DNA of 64,000 nt, from positions 58,113,321-58,177,320 of the forward strand of contig NC_059075.1 in assembly GCF_020497125.1 (NCBI RefSeq), in the 5' to 3' direction. Position 1 is the stretch's first letter. Each line of letters starts with the position of its first letter. This DNA is from Mauremys mutica. Lineage: Eukaryota > Chordata > Testudines > Geoemydidae. Positions 1-11,458 of the stretch are shown one piece after another. The notes below the pieces were generated by a model. The model did not search any database and had not been told where the DNA came from. It saw nothing but the letters and a program-made list of their open reading frames with translations. Position numbers and translations under genes: made by a program.

Positions 1-1299
1 TATCAAAAAAATCAGGAGGAAACAAAGGAAATGGCAACAGAAATCAGAGGGTATAAGAAAAGACTGAGAATAAACAAATGTTTATAAAAAGATGACAAAA
101 TACAGGTCCTGTAAGGAATTACAAATACTGCACTAGAGATGAGCCCAAGTCACAGGGTTCAGATCCAGATCTATCTAGCCTTTATCAAACTTCAGGGGTA
201 TTTGGATCTAGAGTTTTGATTTGGGCCTATCTCCATATTTCATCTCACAAAATACTGAATATTATAATACAGTGTGACATGAAATACTTGCACAGTGCAG
301 AGAGAATGCAGCAGATTTCGTGCTAGTTATCCTGAATTTGTCATTGTTTTCAGTAAAGTTTGTTTTTAGTGGAGTTGGCATATAATTTAGTTAATGGTAA
401 TTATCATGAAAGACATGTTTTTTTCCATAACTATCCAATTAATTCATGTAAATGACCACTGTGTAAGTAATTTTTTTAATATTCCTAATTTTCAGAGGGA
501 AAATATATGTCAATGAAAGGCTAGCAATATGTGAAAAAATGTATTTTGAATTCAACATGATTGATTTTGAAGTACATTGTATTGTCCCAGTTATTTCTGG
601 TACTTTAGCATATGATTATTAAAGGGAAGTATGGGTTTTTATAAAGACCGTTTTATTGATTTACCTCTGTCACCATCCAGAGCTTTTTCTGTGTATAGTG
701 AGTGGCTATTATAGTGGGTTCATCTTATTTTGCATTGGATCAAACACATAAGTAGTGTGTTTGATTCAACACAATATTAATGCACACATCTGTGACAAAA
801 GCTATAGTAAAGGCAAAATGTATAAGTCTGTACGAATTCTTGCTAGCTGCAATGTTGTTGCTAAAGTAAAGCATTGGCTTCTACTTCTGAAGTTAAATGA
901 GATATTTTTGTTGTCCCTTTTTGGCTTCTGTTAAACAAGAGTGTTTTGTAAATGTTTATGGACTCTGTGCTGAATAGATGTATAAGGTAGATTGTACAGC
1001 GATGGATGCAACTATGTCAGTTCAATGTAATTGTGAAATATGTGCTCAAACTATGCTGCTAGCATCTGAGACATTACACTACCAAACTGCGAGGTACGTT
1101 GTAAATACCTGGAATTATATAAAAGAAATCTAGGATGTTTATGCTTTCCTGTTATGTAGTATGGTACCATGAACCTCAACAAAACATAATTTATTAGCTA
1201 AGTATACCTTGTTTTCAAGTTCTGTAAAGCTCCATTTTAAACTTAACATAGACTAAGTTACATTATCTGGATTCCTGTTCTTTTAATGATTTTTTACAC
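1..1299. other. Intergenic, no gene recognised
   Basis: AT-rich sequence with stops in all frames and no recognisable coding similarity. Around 130-240 there are degenerate phrases (aactt...ggatcc/ccagatct type) that recur near 2700-2830, 14090-14250, 21490-21640 and 22340-22440, probably an old dispersed repeat that I cannot name. Confidence 0.5.
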
Positions 1300-1520
1300 C
1301 AGGGGTTCTCAAACTGGGGGGGTCGTGACCCCTTAAGGGGTCGCAAGGTTATTACATGGAGCATCGTGAGCTGTCAGCCTCCACCCCAAACCCCGCTTCA
1401 CCTCCAGCATTTATAATAGTGCTAACTATAACAAAAGTGTTTTTAATTTATAAGGTGGGGTCACATTCAGAGGCTTGCTGTGCGAAAGGGGTCATCCGTA
1501 CAAAAGTTTGAGAACCACTG
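1300..1520. mobile_element. Short non-autonomous hAT element
   Basis: The left end reads CAGGGGTTCTCAAAC and the right end GTTTGAGAACCACTG, an imperfect terminal inverted repeat. The flanks are TTTTACAC (1292-1299) and CTTTACAC (1521-1528), an 8-bp target duplication with one mismatch, the length expected for hAT. The interior has paired gggtcgtgacccc-like sequence and no coding capacity. A relative lies at 29002-29222. Confidence 0.85.
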
Positions 1521-1528
1521 CTTTACAC

Positions 1529-2929
1529 AACCATTAATTTTAATAATTGGTTATGAACTAGGGATCTTGTGAAGAGGTCTTTTTTGGTTAAACTTCTATA
1601 TCTTTAAGTAAGAGTTCCCCAGTCCAATCGCACATGAATATTTTTGAGGATCTAATCCTTGCTCAAAATAAATGTCATAATTTCTTCTCTCTTTCCATAT
1701 ACTCTCAATCCCTTTCCGCTAAAAAGTATCAAATAAAGTAGTCATTACTCTTCTGTAGATTTAATTCTGTTTGAAGACGCAGACTTGAAAGATGTTCAGA
1801 GTTCTAGCATAGAATATCTAATTAAAATGGACATATATTCACCTTTTTGTGGGAGGCACTCAGGATACAGCAGGGCCTAGATTGGGCTCAAAAATCCTTC
1901 TTTTGTGGAAAAATCCTGTTGAATTTAAGAAGGATGAAACCAAAAGAGATCTACAGACATTATTCTAACTAACCTATAGAATTTGATAGAGAATTATCTT
2001 TTCATTAGAATTTTTAAATCAACCTATAGGATTCAATAGAGAATCATACCCGTGCTTTAGGAATCCACAGATTGGTTTAAACATTTTGTAGAAGAAAGAT
2101 CAATCTCTCTTATATTTTTTAAGATTATTCCATGGGGTCAATTTTGTTTCTCATTTCTTTTATTCAGAGGTAGGTCCAAACTGAGACCTGGATCAGAATG
2201 CTGTGAATTTAAGGGGCACATGGTTCTGGATCCAGATGTGAATATATACTTCAAAAAAAATTCCTACTCCAAACACTTCCATCTCCATCCTCAACTTGGG
2301 GGAAAATTCAGATTCTGATCATATAATAGAACTCAGCATCATGAAAAGGCCTCATTGCTACTTTTAATTACATTTAATCTCAGTATTACTTATTCTGGTC
2401 ACTTTCCAGAAAATTGGCATATTTGGTACATAACAATTTAAAATTAATTGTACAGGTCAAACTTATTTAATATGTCTAAGAACAAATGTCCCTAAGGATA
2501 GTCACACTTGAAGAAGCTTTCTACCTAATACACGCAAAAAGTAAAAACATCAATGAGACATGGTAAGTGGCTTAAATCTGATAAATGAGAACCCATGATA
2601 ACAATTAAAGAATCCCATGTAATTCTGGAAAATGCTGTTATTGTCCTAGAGAAAAGTCACTACAAAATTGGGTGCTTTTATTGTGGGAAAGTAGAGCTGA
2701 ACCAAAAACCCATACCCCCAAACCCTCAAACTTCAGCAAAGTTTGATGTTTGAACCCAGATTCTGATTTGAACTTTGCAAAAGGCTCCTATCTATATTAT
2801 GGGCCAGCCAAAACTCTAAATCCAAAATATCTTCCAATCCATTTGTTCCAGGAGAATATGGAGTTGATGTAACCTGTTTGATACAATTTCTTTGTTAAAC
2901 AGCTGAAATTCTTCTGAGGTGAATTGAGT
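1529..2929. other. Intergenic, no gene recognised
   Basis: AT-rich, no open frame of note. A direct near-repeat of about 30 nt (aacctatag.att.ga/atagagaat) occurs at about 1970-1995 and 2020-2045. Nothing else is recognised. Confidence 0.4.
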
Positions 2930-3390
2930 TCTGTTCATACTGATAATCTATTCAGAAACTTCTGTCCATGAAAACAATTATCTTAACACTTCCATTGTGT
3001 GCAGTGAGTTAGTTGAATTCATACAGAATACTTCAGGCCATTTAGAATGAGCATCTACTGCAATTAAAAAAAGTGTATTTCCCATAAGTGGTCCAGTATA
3101 ATCTATGTGGATTCATTACCACGGTGACTCCCAAGAATTCAAAGGAGCATATTTAAGCATGTGATACATTTGATGACAAATTTGACATTGTTTTGCCATT
3201 TCCTTCACATGTGTATCAATCTGTGGACACCACACAAAATTCCTGGTAAGGACTTTCATTTTTACAATTCCCAAATGGCCTTCATCAAATTCTTGGAATA
3301 CATATGTCCTGGGGTTTGTAGGAATAACCACTCTAGTACTACACATTAGGCAACCTTAATATATACGTATTTAACTGTTCTTTTCAAGCA
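2930..3390 (-). pseudogene. Ty3/gypsy integrase fragment (dead)
   Basis: Read on the minus strand, the segment near 3116-3346 has an integrase zinc-binding layout: a GHLGIVKMK-type histidine region followed by CQICHQ (the H-H-C-C pattern), then APLNSWE, the usual linker to the catalytic core. Continuing downstream on the minus strand (about 3115 to 2930), after a stop, it reads HIDYTGPL then DAHSKWPEV, which is the start of the integrase core around its first catalytic aspartate. Stops interrupt it and no intact pol is present. Family membership is from motif recognition; the exact clade is not determined. Confidence 0.75.
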
Positions 3391-3459
3391 AAGAAAGCTG
3401 GAAGTTGTTTGTGTGCATAAGCCATCCATTCATTATATATTATACATTTTAGCCAGTAC

Positions 3460-4020
3460 TGGATCACTTTCAGTTTTGTGTTTTACCGTGGCATTTGTCA
3501 CTGGCAATGGTTCAATTTGTGCCAGTTTGTGTGTCTATTGATACTGCAGTTTCTAGCGCACATTTTAGAGTTAAATCAGTCTCAGTAAATTACTGGGTTT
3601 GGATTGCTTCATTCTGCATACCGCACTCTACCGATCCCTTAATTCATCATTTAAACTCCCTCCAAACTGGCAATACTCTTTTAATTTCCAGACTTCAGGT
3701 ACGTATTCAGAAATTGTTACATTTTCTTTTTGATTCCATTTATAAAAGCAGAAACACTCTTCAATCACCAGTAGTTTTGAGGAGAGATGATTTTGTAGAA
3801 TTTCAACAATCTCAGCAAATATTTTGTCTGAGGATTTAATAGGTGGTGTTAGGCTACATAGCGGGTTATACATTTTAATACTCATCACACTCAGTAAAAC
3901 CACCATCTTTTTTCATCAGTTATACTATTAGTAATTATATACTGTTCCAGTCTCTTAATACTACTAGGCTAGTTCTCTACTAAGCTATTAAAGAAGTCTA
4001 TTTTCCCCAACCAGACATTT
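3460..4020 (-). pseudogene. Ty3/gypsy gag fragment (dead)
   Basis: The minus-strand reading contains a retrotransposon gag-type helical region: KRLEQYI, LLSVM, a region resembling the HL..K..VIEECFCFYK family signature, then YCQFGGSLNDELRDR. This matches the common gypsy gag pattern (F..R.Q..GES...Y...L+.L...C.FG..L...LRDR). Frameshifts and stops are present. It lies directly upstream (in element sense) of the integrase fragment at 2930-3390, with protease, reverse transcriptase and RNase H missing between them, so this copy is internally deleted. Confidence 0.7.
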
Positions 4021-4284
4021 TTAACCTTTAAAATATTATGCAAATGTGCAGTTAAATCTGAATCCCAAGGGCTGTAGGCTCCAGTTTCCTTTGTACTTTT
4101 ACTGAATTTCTGCAATCACTCTCTGCTTCAATGTATTCCTGGATTAGAATCCCATCCTCACTACCAAGTGTTGTGTCTTTTATTCTTTATACAATAAATG
4201 TAATATGAAGGAACCACATCAATACAATGGGATTCAGATAACTGGTTTTACTAACTAAATACTTACTAGCATATAAATATTTGG

Positions 4285-4575
4285 GGTTGGGAGGGAATTC
4301 CCCCCCGGGTCAGATTGGCAAAGACTTTATGGGAGTTGGGGTTGCCTTCCTTTGCAGCATAGGGAACAGGTCACTTGCAGGTTTAAACTAGTATAAATGG
4401 TTGATTCTCTGTAACTTGAAGTCTTTATATCATGATTTGAGGAATTCAGTAACTCAGCCAGAGGCAACAGGTCTATTACTGGACTGGGTGGGTGAGGTTC
4501 TGTGGCCTGCATTGTGCAGGAGATTAGACTAGATGATCATGAAGGTCCCTTCTGGCCTTAAAGTCTACATAAGGC
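4285..4575 (+). mobile_element. CR1 LINE 3' end fragment
   Basis: It contains the CR1 3' untranslated signature seen in other copies here: ggtcagattggcaaagac, a stretch ending in ggcctgcattgtgcaggag, then agatgatcatgaaggtcccttctggcctta. It resembles 57240-57490 (same strand) and 36285-36700 (opposite strand). No coding part remains. Confidence 0.8.
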
Positions 4576-4899
4576 CTACTTACATATAAACACTGCTGCT
4601 TTGGCAGGATTCTGGTTGCTCATATTCCTCTTTATAATGCCATGGTGTGACATCTCACATTATTGTCACTCTCAGATTTTAATTGAAGTCTAGTGTCTCT
4701 TATTAGTCCTTAGGTGACTTCATATTGCACATTTCCACCTACAAAGAGATGAGCAGGAAGTTATCAAAAACTCAGAAAGGCTGGATTCTCTAATCCACTA
4801 AATTCAATCTGTGGCCACTGCTAGATTGAACATAGTGGAGAATTAGGGACAGAAGCTATCCCTGGCAAAGGCTTCAACCTCAAACAAGTATTGTAAATA
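4576..4899. other. Intergenic spacer, nothing recognised
   Basis: Short unassigned stretch between two CR1 pieces, possibly very old sequence of the same type. Confidence 0.3.
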
Positions 4900-6335
4900 T
4901 TAGATTACCCGGGAACTTTGAATGGAAGACAAATGGGCTCACACAAGGTAGCATCTTTGAGGTCATACCATTTGGCATCAAGGAGATGTAGTGGGATAAA
5001 TCTCATGATTGAAATATTGGTATAGAGAGGTATAGTTTGCAGGGGGAAAAAAGCAGGTATTGCATTATACATCAAGAATATATACACTTGTTCTGCTGTC
5101 CAGAAGGAGGTGAAAGCCACACCAAATTAAACTCTCTGGGTGAAGATAAAAGGGCAAAATAACAGGGGTGATGTCATGGTAGAGGTCCACTATAGACCAC
5201 CAAATCAGGAGGAAGAGGTAGATGAGGCATTTCACATGACATTCTCATAAGTAAACAAAGGAAATGTGGTCTAGATGAAGTTACTATAAGGTGGGTGCAA
5301 AACTGGTTGAAAGACCACCCTTAAAGAGTAGTTATCAATGTTCACGGTGAAACTGGGCTGCTGTATCTAGTGTGGTCATGCAGGGGTCTATCCTGGGTCT
5401 GGCACTATTCGTTATTTTCATTAATCACTTGAATAATGGAGTGGAGAGTATGCTTATAAAATTTGTGCATGACACCAAGCTCAGAGGGGCTGCAAGCACA
5501 TTGGAGGACAGGATTAGAATTCAAAATAAACTTGACAACTTGGAGAATTGGTATGAAATCAACAAGATGAAATTCAGTAGAGACATGTGAAAAGTACTGC
5601 ATATAGGAAGGAAAGAGCAAATGCACAACTGCAAAATGGGGAATAACTGGCTAGGCAGTAATACCGCTTAAAAGGATCTGGGAGTATAGTGGATCACTAA
5701 GTGAATATCAGCTAACATGATGCAGTTCCTAAAAAGGCTAATATCATTCTGGAGTGAATTAACAGGAGTATTGTATGTAAGAGATGAGAAATAATTGTCC
5801 CATTTTACTAAGAATTAGTGAGGCCTCAGCTGGAATACTGTGTCCACTTCTGGATACCATACTTAAAAAAAAAAAAAAGATGTAGACAGAGTGGAGAGAG
5901 TCCAGAGGAGAACAACAAAAATGATAAAAGGTTTAGAAAAGCTGACCTATGAGAAAAGGATAGAAAAACTGGGCATGTTTAGTCTTGTGAAAAGAAGTTA
6001 TCATGTTCCCCCTCAGTTTATCTTTAAATATATTAAATGCTTTTATAATGAGGACCGTGATCAATTATTTTCCATGTCCACTGAAGGAAGGACAAGCAAT
6101 AATGGGCTTAATCTGCAGCAAGGGAGATTTAGGTTAGATATTAGAAAAAAGCTTTCTAAATATAAGGGTAGTTAAACTCTGAAATAGGCTTCCAATGGAG
6201 GTTTGTAAGAAGACATTTGACAAAACACCTAGACATACTTGATTAAGCACATGGGGCTGGACTTGATGACCTCTGGAGATCCCTTCCAGACCTACATTTC
6301 TATGATTCTATTTTCTATGATTTCTATGAAAATTA
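4900..6335 (+). mobile_element. CR1 LINE, partial reverse transcriptase, degenerate
   Basis: Plus-strand frames give pieces of a CR1 reverse transcriptase. Near 5372-5590 they read GSILGLALFVIFINHLNN, followed by a damaged active-site region where FADDTKL is replaced by FVHDTKL. Near 5891-6175 the C-terminal RVQRRTTKMIKGLEKLTYEKR block is followed by GLNLQQGRFRLDIRK. The copy ends at about 6330 with the CR1 3' signature tgatgacctctggagatcc and a run of tctatgatt-type tail repeats. Several frameshifts and the catalytic-motif change make it inactive. The 5' limit is uncertain. Confidence 0.85.
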
Positions 6336-6944
6336 TTAGGCAGTAAATCTCTTGTTCCTTATGCAGACTTCCCCACTTTGTTGCTGTTACATACACTTAA
6401 TTGTATGATTTTGACAAAACATATTCACTTTTATACTTTGGTGCACAAATACAGGTGCCCACTAATCTTCTCAGAGATGATTTCTCAGTCTCTATAATCT
6501 GGCCTCAAAAACATGTGTGTATGTGTCACTTGGATTCTCTAGAGCCAGAGGAGAATGGCAACCTCATAGTTCCCCACCAAACATTTCAGACTCTTTTCAG
6601 CAAAACAATAATACAGAGATCCTTACAGGCAGCAGGAATTCTAGTCCCTGAGCGAAAAGCTGACTGTTTCCTCAGTTTCTAGCAAGCTAGGGAATCTGTA
6701 GCCTATTCCAAAGCAGTACAGGTACTGAGAGCCAGCCCTCATAGCAGACACATCTCTTGGTCCTACATCAATCAGCCACTGAGTTCACAGTGCTGTCTCT
6801 AATGCCCATACTTGTAACCTTTTGTTCGTTTGAGCTCCAGTTCACAAATGGTGAATGTGTGGAACCTATGAGAATGCTTGCCCTTAATTGAAACTGTATG
6901 TACAGCTTTGGAAACAGCCACTGAGCATATCTAATAGCTACCAC
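6336..6944. other. Intergenic, no gene recognised
   Basis: An open frame of 93 codons at 6401-6682 (+) has no recognised similarity and no splice context that I can defend. Treated as unexplained non-coding sequence. Confidence 0.35.
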
Positions 6945-7206
6945 CAGGGGCGGCTCTAGGTATTTTGCTGCCCCAAGCACGGCAGGCAGGCTGCCCTCGG
7001 CAGCTTGCCTGCGGGAGGTCCCCGGTCCCACGGATTCGGCAGCACGCCTGCGGGAGGTCCACCGAAGCCATGGGACCAACCGACCCTCCGCAGGCAAGCC
7101 GCCGAAAGCAAACTGCCTGCCGCCCTCGCGGCGACTGGCAGAGCGCCCCCCGTGGCTTGCCGCCCCAGGCACATGCTTGGCGTGCTGGTGCCTGGAGCCG
7201 CCCCTG
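6945..7206. mobile_element. GC-rich non-autonomous hAT-type element
   Basis: Left end CAGGGGCGGCTCTAGG and right end CCTGGAGCCGCCCCTG form a terminal inverted repeat. Flanks are ctaccac on both sides (7 bp shared, within an 8-bp hAT-type duplication). The interior is GC-rich with internal repeats of ctgcgggaggtcc. It is the same superfamily type as 20056-20301. Open frames crossing it are a by-product of its GC content. Confidence 0.8.
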
Positions 7207-7964
7207 CTACCACACCCTTCCTGTCCTTCCTAAATTGCCCTGGCCCATTCTGCATGTGTATATGCACATAGGACTCAACTATAATCCATCTTTCCTCCCC
7301 TTACTTCTCTTCCTTTATTTGAACATCAGATACTGCAATATAAGCATGTGAATTACATTAACCTATCTCCTGCAGACCCCACCTGTGTTTTTAATTCCTG
7401 GTCTCCTTTGCAGTACATGGTGAAAAATAATTCTTACTGCTTAGCTACTTCATTTCACAGTCTATTTCTCATCTCTCTAACTATACCCTATGGATCCCCC
7501 CCCGAAAGGTGCTGTAATTTCTTTGCTTTAAGTTAATATGCATGGAAATTATGATCACACTTCTAATATTTTAAAGAAATTCCATTTTAAGATTCCATTT
7601 TAAATTGAAAAGCAGAAGGTTGCCAACCTCTAATGAGTAAGCATCTTTAATGGAAAACTCTAAAGTAATACAAAAGATCTTTTAATTATTACACTGATTT
7701 TGTGCATAAAATAACAATAAAAACTAACAAAGGAAGCTGTAGATGCCATATAGATATTTTGGTGATGCAGAGTAGGATTGAGTGAAGACAAATCTATTCA
7801 TATGCACAAGAAAGGAACTTTTCAGAATGTTGTTGTTAGATAAATCCTTTTCTTTATACTTTTTAAAGTGATTAATTTAAAAATAGTTTAATAACTGTTA
7901 AAGAACAAATGTCTATAGATAAGAACATCGTATTTCATATTCATTCAGTAACATTATATTTCAG
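7207..7964. other. Intergenic, nothing recognised
   Basis: AT-rich sequence with no coding, RNA or repeat signature recognised. Confidence 0.4.
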
Positions 7965-8080
7965 GTATCAGAGGGGTAGCCGTGGATCTGACTTGCATCC
8001 GACTAAGTGGGTATTCACCCACGAAAGCGCATGCTGCAAAATGTCTGTTAGTCTATAAGGTGCCACAGGATTCTTTGCTG
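7965..8080 (+). repeat. Short interspersed retroposon-like repeat
   Basis: Reads tatcagaggggtagccgtg ... tctataaggtgccacagga. The same family is seen at 30548-30639, where a 13-bp target duplication shows retroposition. This copy contains a gtgggtattcacccac hairpin. The superfamily is not determined. Confidence 0.7.
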
Positions 8081-8344
8081 ATATTATATTTCATATTCAT
8101 AACAAGAGAAATGCCTGTGTTTAAATAAAGTCAAAGTTGAGTAACAACATCCAAAGCTAGCAAATGTGAAATAAGGCTAATATTTAGAGCTCTGCGTAGA
8201 TAAAAAAATTGTATCCACATCTGATCTGCGATCTGCAAAAAGATCTGCAGATATCCACAGATTTTCAGGACTTTAGATATAAAATTTGCATCCATATCCA
8301 TCTGTGATCCACAAAAATGGTCTCCAGATATCCGCATATTATTA

Positions 8345-9348
8345 CAATACATTAACTCCTCTCTTAATGTTGTAGTTATGTTCCTGAAAAATGCTACTTT
8401 AAGCGAAATGATGTTAAGCCAATCCAATTTCCCCATAAGAATTAATGTAAATAAGGGGGTTAGGTTCTAGGAAATTTTTTTCGCCAAATTCTATATATAT
8501 ATACTTTTTAAACAAACAATTTAATACCGTACTCAGCAATGATGATTGTGAAGCTTGGCTTAGGTGGTGAAGTCAGAGGATGGAAGAGGGTGGGATATTT
8601 CCCAGGGAATGCCTTACTGCTAAATGATGAACTAGCACTTGGCTAAGGCCTCAAGGGTTCACACATTGTTGTTAATGAAGCCTCACACTCTACAAGGCAG
8701 CACGAATGGAGGGAGGGGAGACAGCATGGCAGAGAGAGACAGAGACACGCACCGTGTGTGTGAGAGAGAAATGCGCATTACCCCATTAAGTACGCTGACC
8801 CCACTCTAAGTACATTGCCTTTTTAAGTAGATCAGCAAGTTGAGACAGCAGCTGCTGCCAGCAAGCTTCCTCTGTCCTGAGCCCTGTCATGTCCTCCCCC
8901 TGCTCTGTGGAGATGAGGTAAAGGAGCGGGGTGGAGCAGGGGGGAAGGGGGACATCTTGTCATTATCACCCCTCATTCCCCCACCTCTGCACAGCAAGCA
9001 GGAGGCTCCCAGGAGCAGCTCCAAGGCAGAGGGCAGGAGCAGCACACAGCAGTGGGGGGAGGGACAGCTGAACTGCCCGGCAATTGATAGCCTGCTGGGC
9101 GGCTGCCGCACAGGGAACTTAGGGGGGTGGGGAGCTGATAGGGGGACTGCCGGTCCACCCTGGTTCCAAGCCCCTACCAGTTAGCTCCAACAGGCTGCTC
9201 TTCCTGCAAGCAGTAGACAAAGCAGGCTGCTGCCAAACAACGTTATAAGGGAGCATTGCACAACTTTAAACAAGCATGTTTTCTAATTGATCAGCAATGT
9301 AACAACGAAACAACGTTAACTGGGATGACTTTAAGTGAGGCATTACTG
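8345..9348. mobile_element. Tigger/mariner-type non-autonomous element
   Basis: Flanked by TA dinucleotides (8343-8344 and 9349-9350). The ends are related and inverted (caatacattaactcctctct / gtgaggcattactg). The interior carries atgctactttaagcgaaatg, the diverged gttaactgggatgacttta and a purine-rich centre with gagaga runs. A 114-codon frame at 8840-9184 is inside the element and looks compositional. TA target use and the end type point to Tc1/mariner (Tigger-like); no transposase is seen. Confidence 0.7.
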
Positions 9349-9923
9349 TAATGTGAAGAAAAGGCTAGAAATATATCATGAATTAGGGGAGAAGCAACAC
9401 CCTTAACATTGTCTCTATAATGGAATAATATCCTGCAAAATTTCATTTTAAAAATCAAGCAAGACTACAACACAGAAATAAACAGAGAAATATAGGTAAC
9501 AGTGTAAAGATTTTTTTTTGCATTGTATTGCAACAACTCAAAAATTACCATTTTGTTTTCAATTTTTTAAAACTGATCACCAAGTTTCATCCTGGAGAGA
9601 ATTTTATAGGTGTTGTAAACCCAGAATATAGGACTTTCTAATGGAAAGGCTGATAAGATCATAAACTCGGGCTAGTTTAATAAAAATAAAAGAATACTCT
9701 TTGTTGGATATTTAGTCCTATTTGGGCTCATAAAAAAGGGAATGGGGAGAGAACTAACAGGGGAGAGAAGCCATGTGAGGTAAGATTTAGGAAGACACAA
9801 TTTTAAGTATTGAAATATCTCTTTCTACAGATGAAAAGCAAAGGCTTGATGCTGCCCTCTGGTATGCAGTGATCACCGATATGCAACCTTTAAACACAGC
9901 AACTGCATACACACACACACCCC
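9349..9923. other. Intergenic, ends in a CA microsatellite
   Basis: No gene recognised. A short (CA)n tract precedes 9921. Confidence 0.4.
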
Positions 9924-10046
9924 TAGGGTGACCAGATGTCCTGATTTTATAGGGACAGTCCCGATTTATGGGATTTTTTCTCATATAGGCTCCTATTACC
10001 CCCTACCCCCGTCCCGATTTTTCACACTTACTGTCTAGTCGCCCTA
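9924..10046. mobile_element. Short terminal-repeat element (gggtgaccag family)
   Basis: Left end TAGGGTGACCAG and right end CTAGTCGCCCTA are inverted repeats. The interior reads cctgattttatagggacag. The copy sits inside a CA-rich microsatellite (to about 10070), so its target duplication cannot be read. A second copy at 61079-61202 has a perfect 8-bp duplication. Confidence 0.8.
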
Positions 10047-10176
10047 ACACACACACACAGACACACACACGGTGACTTTGTAAGACACATGAAAATGAGC
10101 AATCATGTATATGTCAAATGCAAATATGAATACTCACATAAGAAGAAAATATTCTGACTCACATATATGTACGCTG

Positions 10177-10190
10177 CCGCCCTCTACTGG
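10177..10190 (-). promoter_or_regulatory. CTCF-like core motif
   Basis: The reverse complement is CCAGTAGAGGGCGG, which fits the 14-base CTCF core CCASYAGRKGGCRS at every position. Motif match only; occupancy cannot be judged from sequence. Confidence 0.35.
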
Positions 10191-10797
10191 ATACAGTATG
10201 TCAGATCTGCACATTTCCATATCAGTCCTCTCTTATGGCCAAGGCAGTTGAGCTGTTTCTTTAAATAACTTGGTAGAGGCCTGTATTTCTGCCTGGTTCT
10301 AGTCCCATTACTGGATGTACTATATGTGGTCGGTAGATGAGAGTCATGACTATAGTCCCAATCTTGCAAGCTTTTTGAGCACGAAACTTGTACAGTGGCA
10401 GGACTGAATTCTGAATATTTAGGAAGATCTATAGTAGATTCATGTCATAATTAGGGCTGTCAAGTGATTACAAAAATTAATCATGCGATTAATTGCGCTG
10501 TTAAACAACAATAGAATACCATTTATTTTAAATATTTTTGGATGTTTACTACATTTTAAAATATATTAATTTCAATTACAACACAGAATACAAAGTGTAC
10601 AGTGCTCACTTTATTTTTGATTACAAATAATTGCACTATAAAAAAATGTTTTTTTCAATTCACCTACTATAAGTACTGTAGTGCAATCTCTTCAGCATGA
10701 AAATTGAATTTATGTACAAAAAAACTGCATTCAGAAACAAACCATGTAAAACTTTAGAGTCTACAAGTTCACTCAGTCCTATTTCTTGGTCAGCCAA

Positions 10798-11286
10798 TCA
10801 CTCAAACAAATAAGGTTGGTTACAATTTGCAGGAGATAATGCTGCCTGCTTCTTGTTTACAATGTCACGTGAAAGTGAGAACAGGCGTTCACATGGCACT
10901 GTTGTAGCTGGCATTGCAAGATATTTACGTGCCAGATGCGCTAAAGATTCATATGTCCCTTCATGCTTCAACCACCATTCCAGAGGACCTGCTTCCATGC
11001 TGGTGATGAGTTCTGCTTGATAACAATCCAAAGCAGTGTGGACTGGCACATGTTCATTTTCATCATCTGAGTCAGATGCCACCAGCAGAAGGTTGATTTT
11101 CTTTTTTGGTGGCTTGGGTTCTGTAGTTTCCGCATCAGTGTGTTGCTCTTTTAAGACTTCTGAAAGCATGCTGCACACCTCGTCACTCTCAGATTTTGGA
11201 AGGCACTTCAGATTCTTAAACCATGGGTCGAGTGCTGTAGCTATCTTTAGAAATCTCACATTGGAATCATCTTTGCGTTTTGTCAA
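10798..11286 (-). pseudogene. hAT transposase C-terminal (dimerisation) fragment
   Basis: The 162-codon frame contains the hATC dimerisation signature LEWW..H...Y..LA.LARKYLA.PATTVPCERLFSLS, followed by NKKQAALSP. Upstream it has a short acidic/basic linker (PKPPKKK, DSDDENEH). The N-terminal DNA-binding and catalytic parts of a hAT transposase are absent, so this is a remnant carried by the foldback element, not a host gene. Confidence 0.8.
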
Positions 11287-11299
11287 ATCAATTTTTTAT

Positions 11300-11458
11300 C
11301 AAGCAGAACCCATCATCAGCATGTCCTCTGGAATGGTGGCCAAAGCATGAAGGCACATACGAATGTTTAGCATATCTTGCACATAAATACCTTGCAACGC
11401 CGGCTACAAAAGTGCCATGCAAATGCCTGTTCTCACTTTCAGGTGACATTGTAACTAA
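11300..11458 (+). pseudogene. Inverted duplicate of hAT C-terminal region
   Basis: The plus-strand reading PLEWWPKHEGTYECLAYLAHK ... PCKCLFSLSGDIVT repeats, on the opposite strand, the hATC segment at 10798-11286. It is cut by the Harbinger-type insertion after the codons for DIVT and resumes at about 13384. Confidence 0.8.
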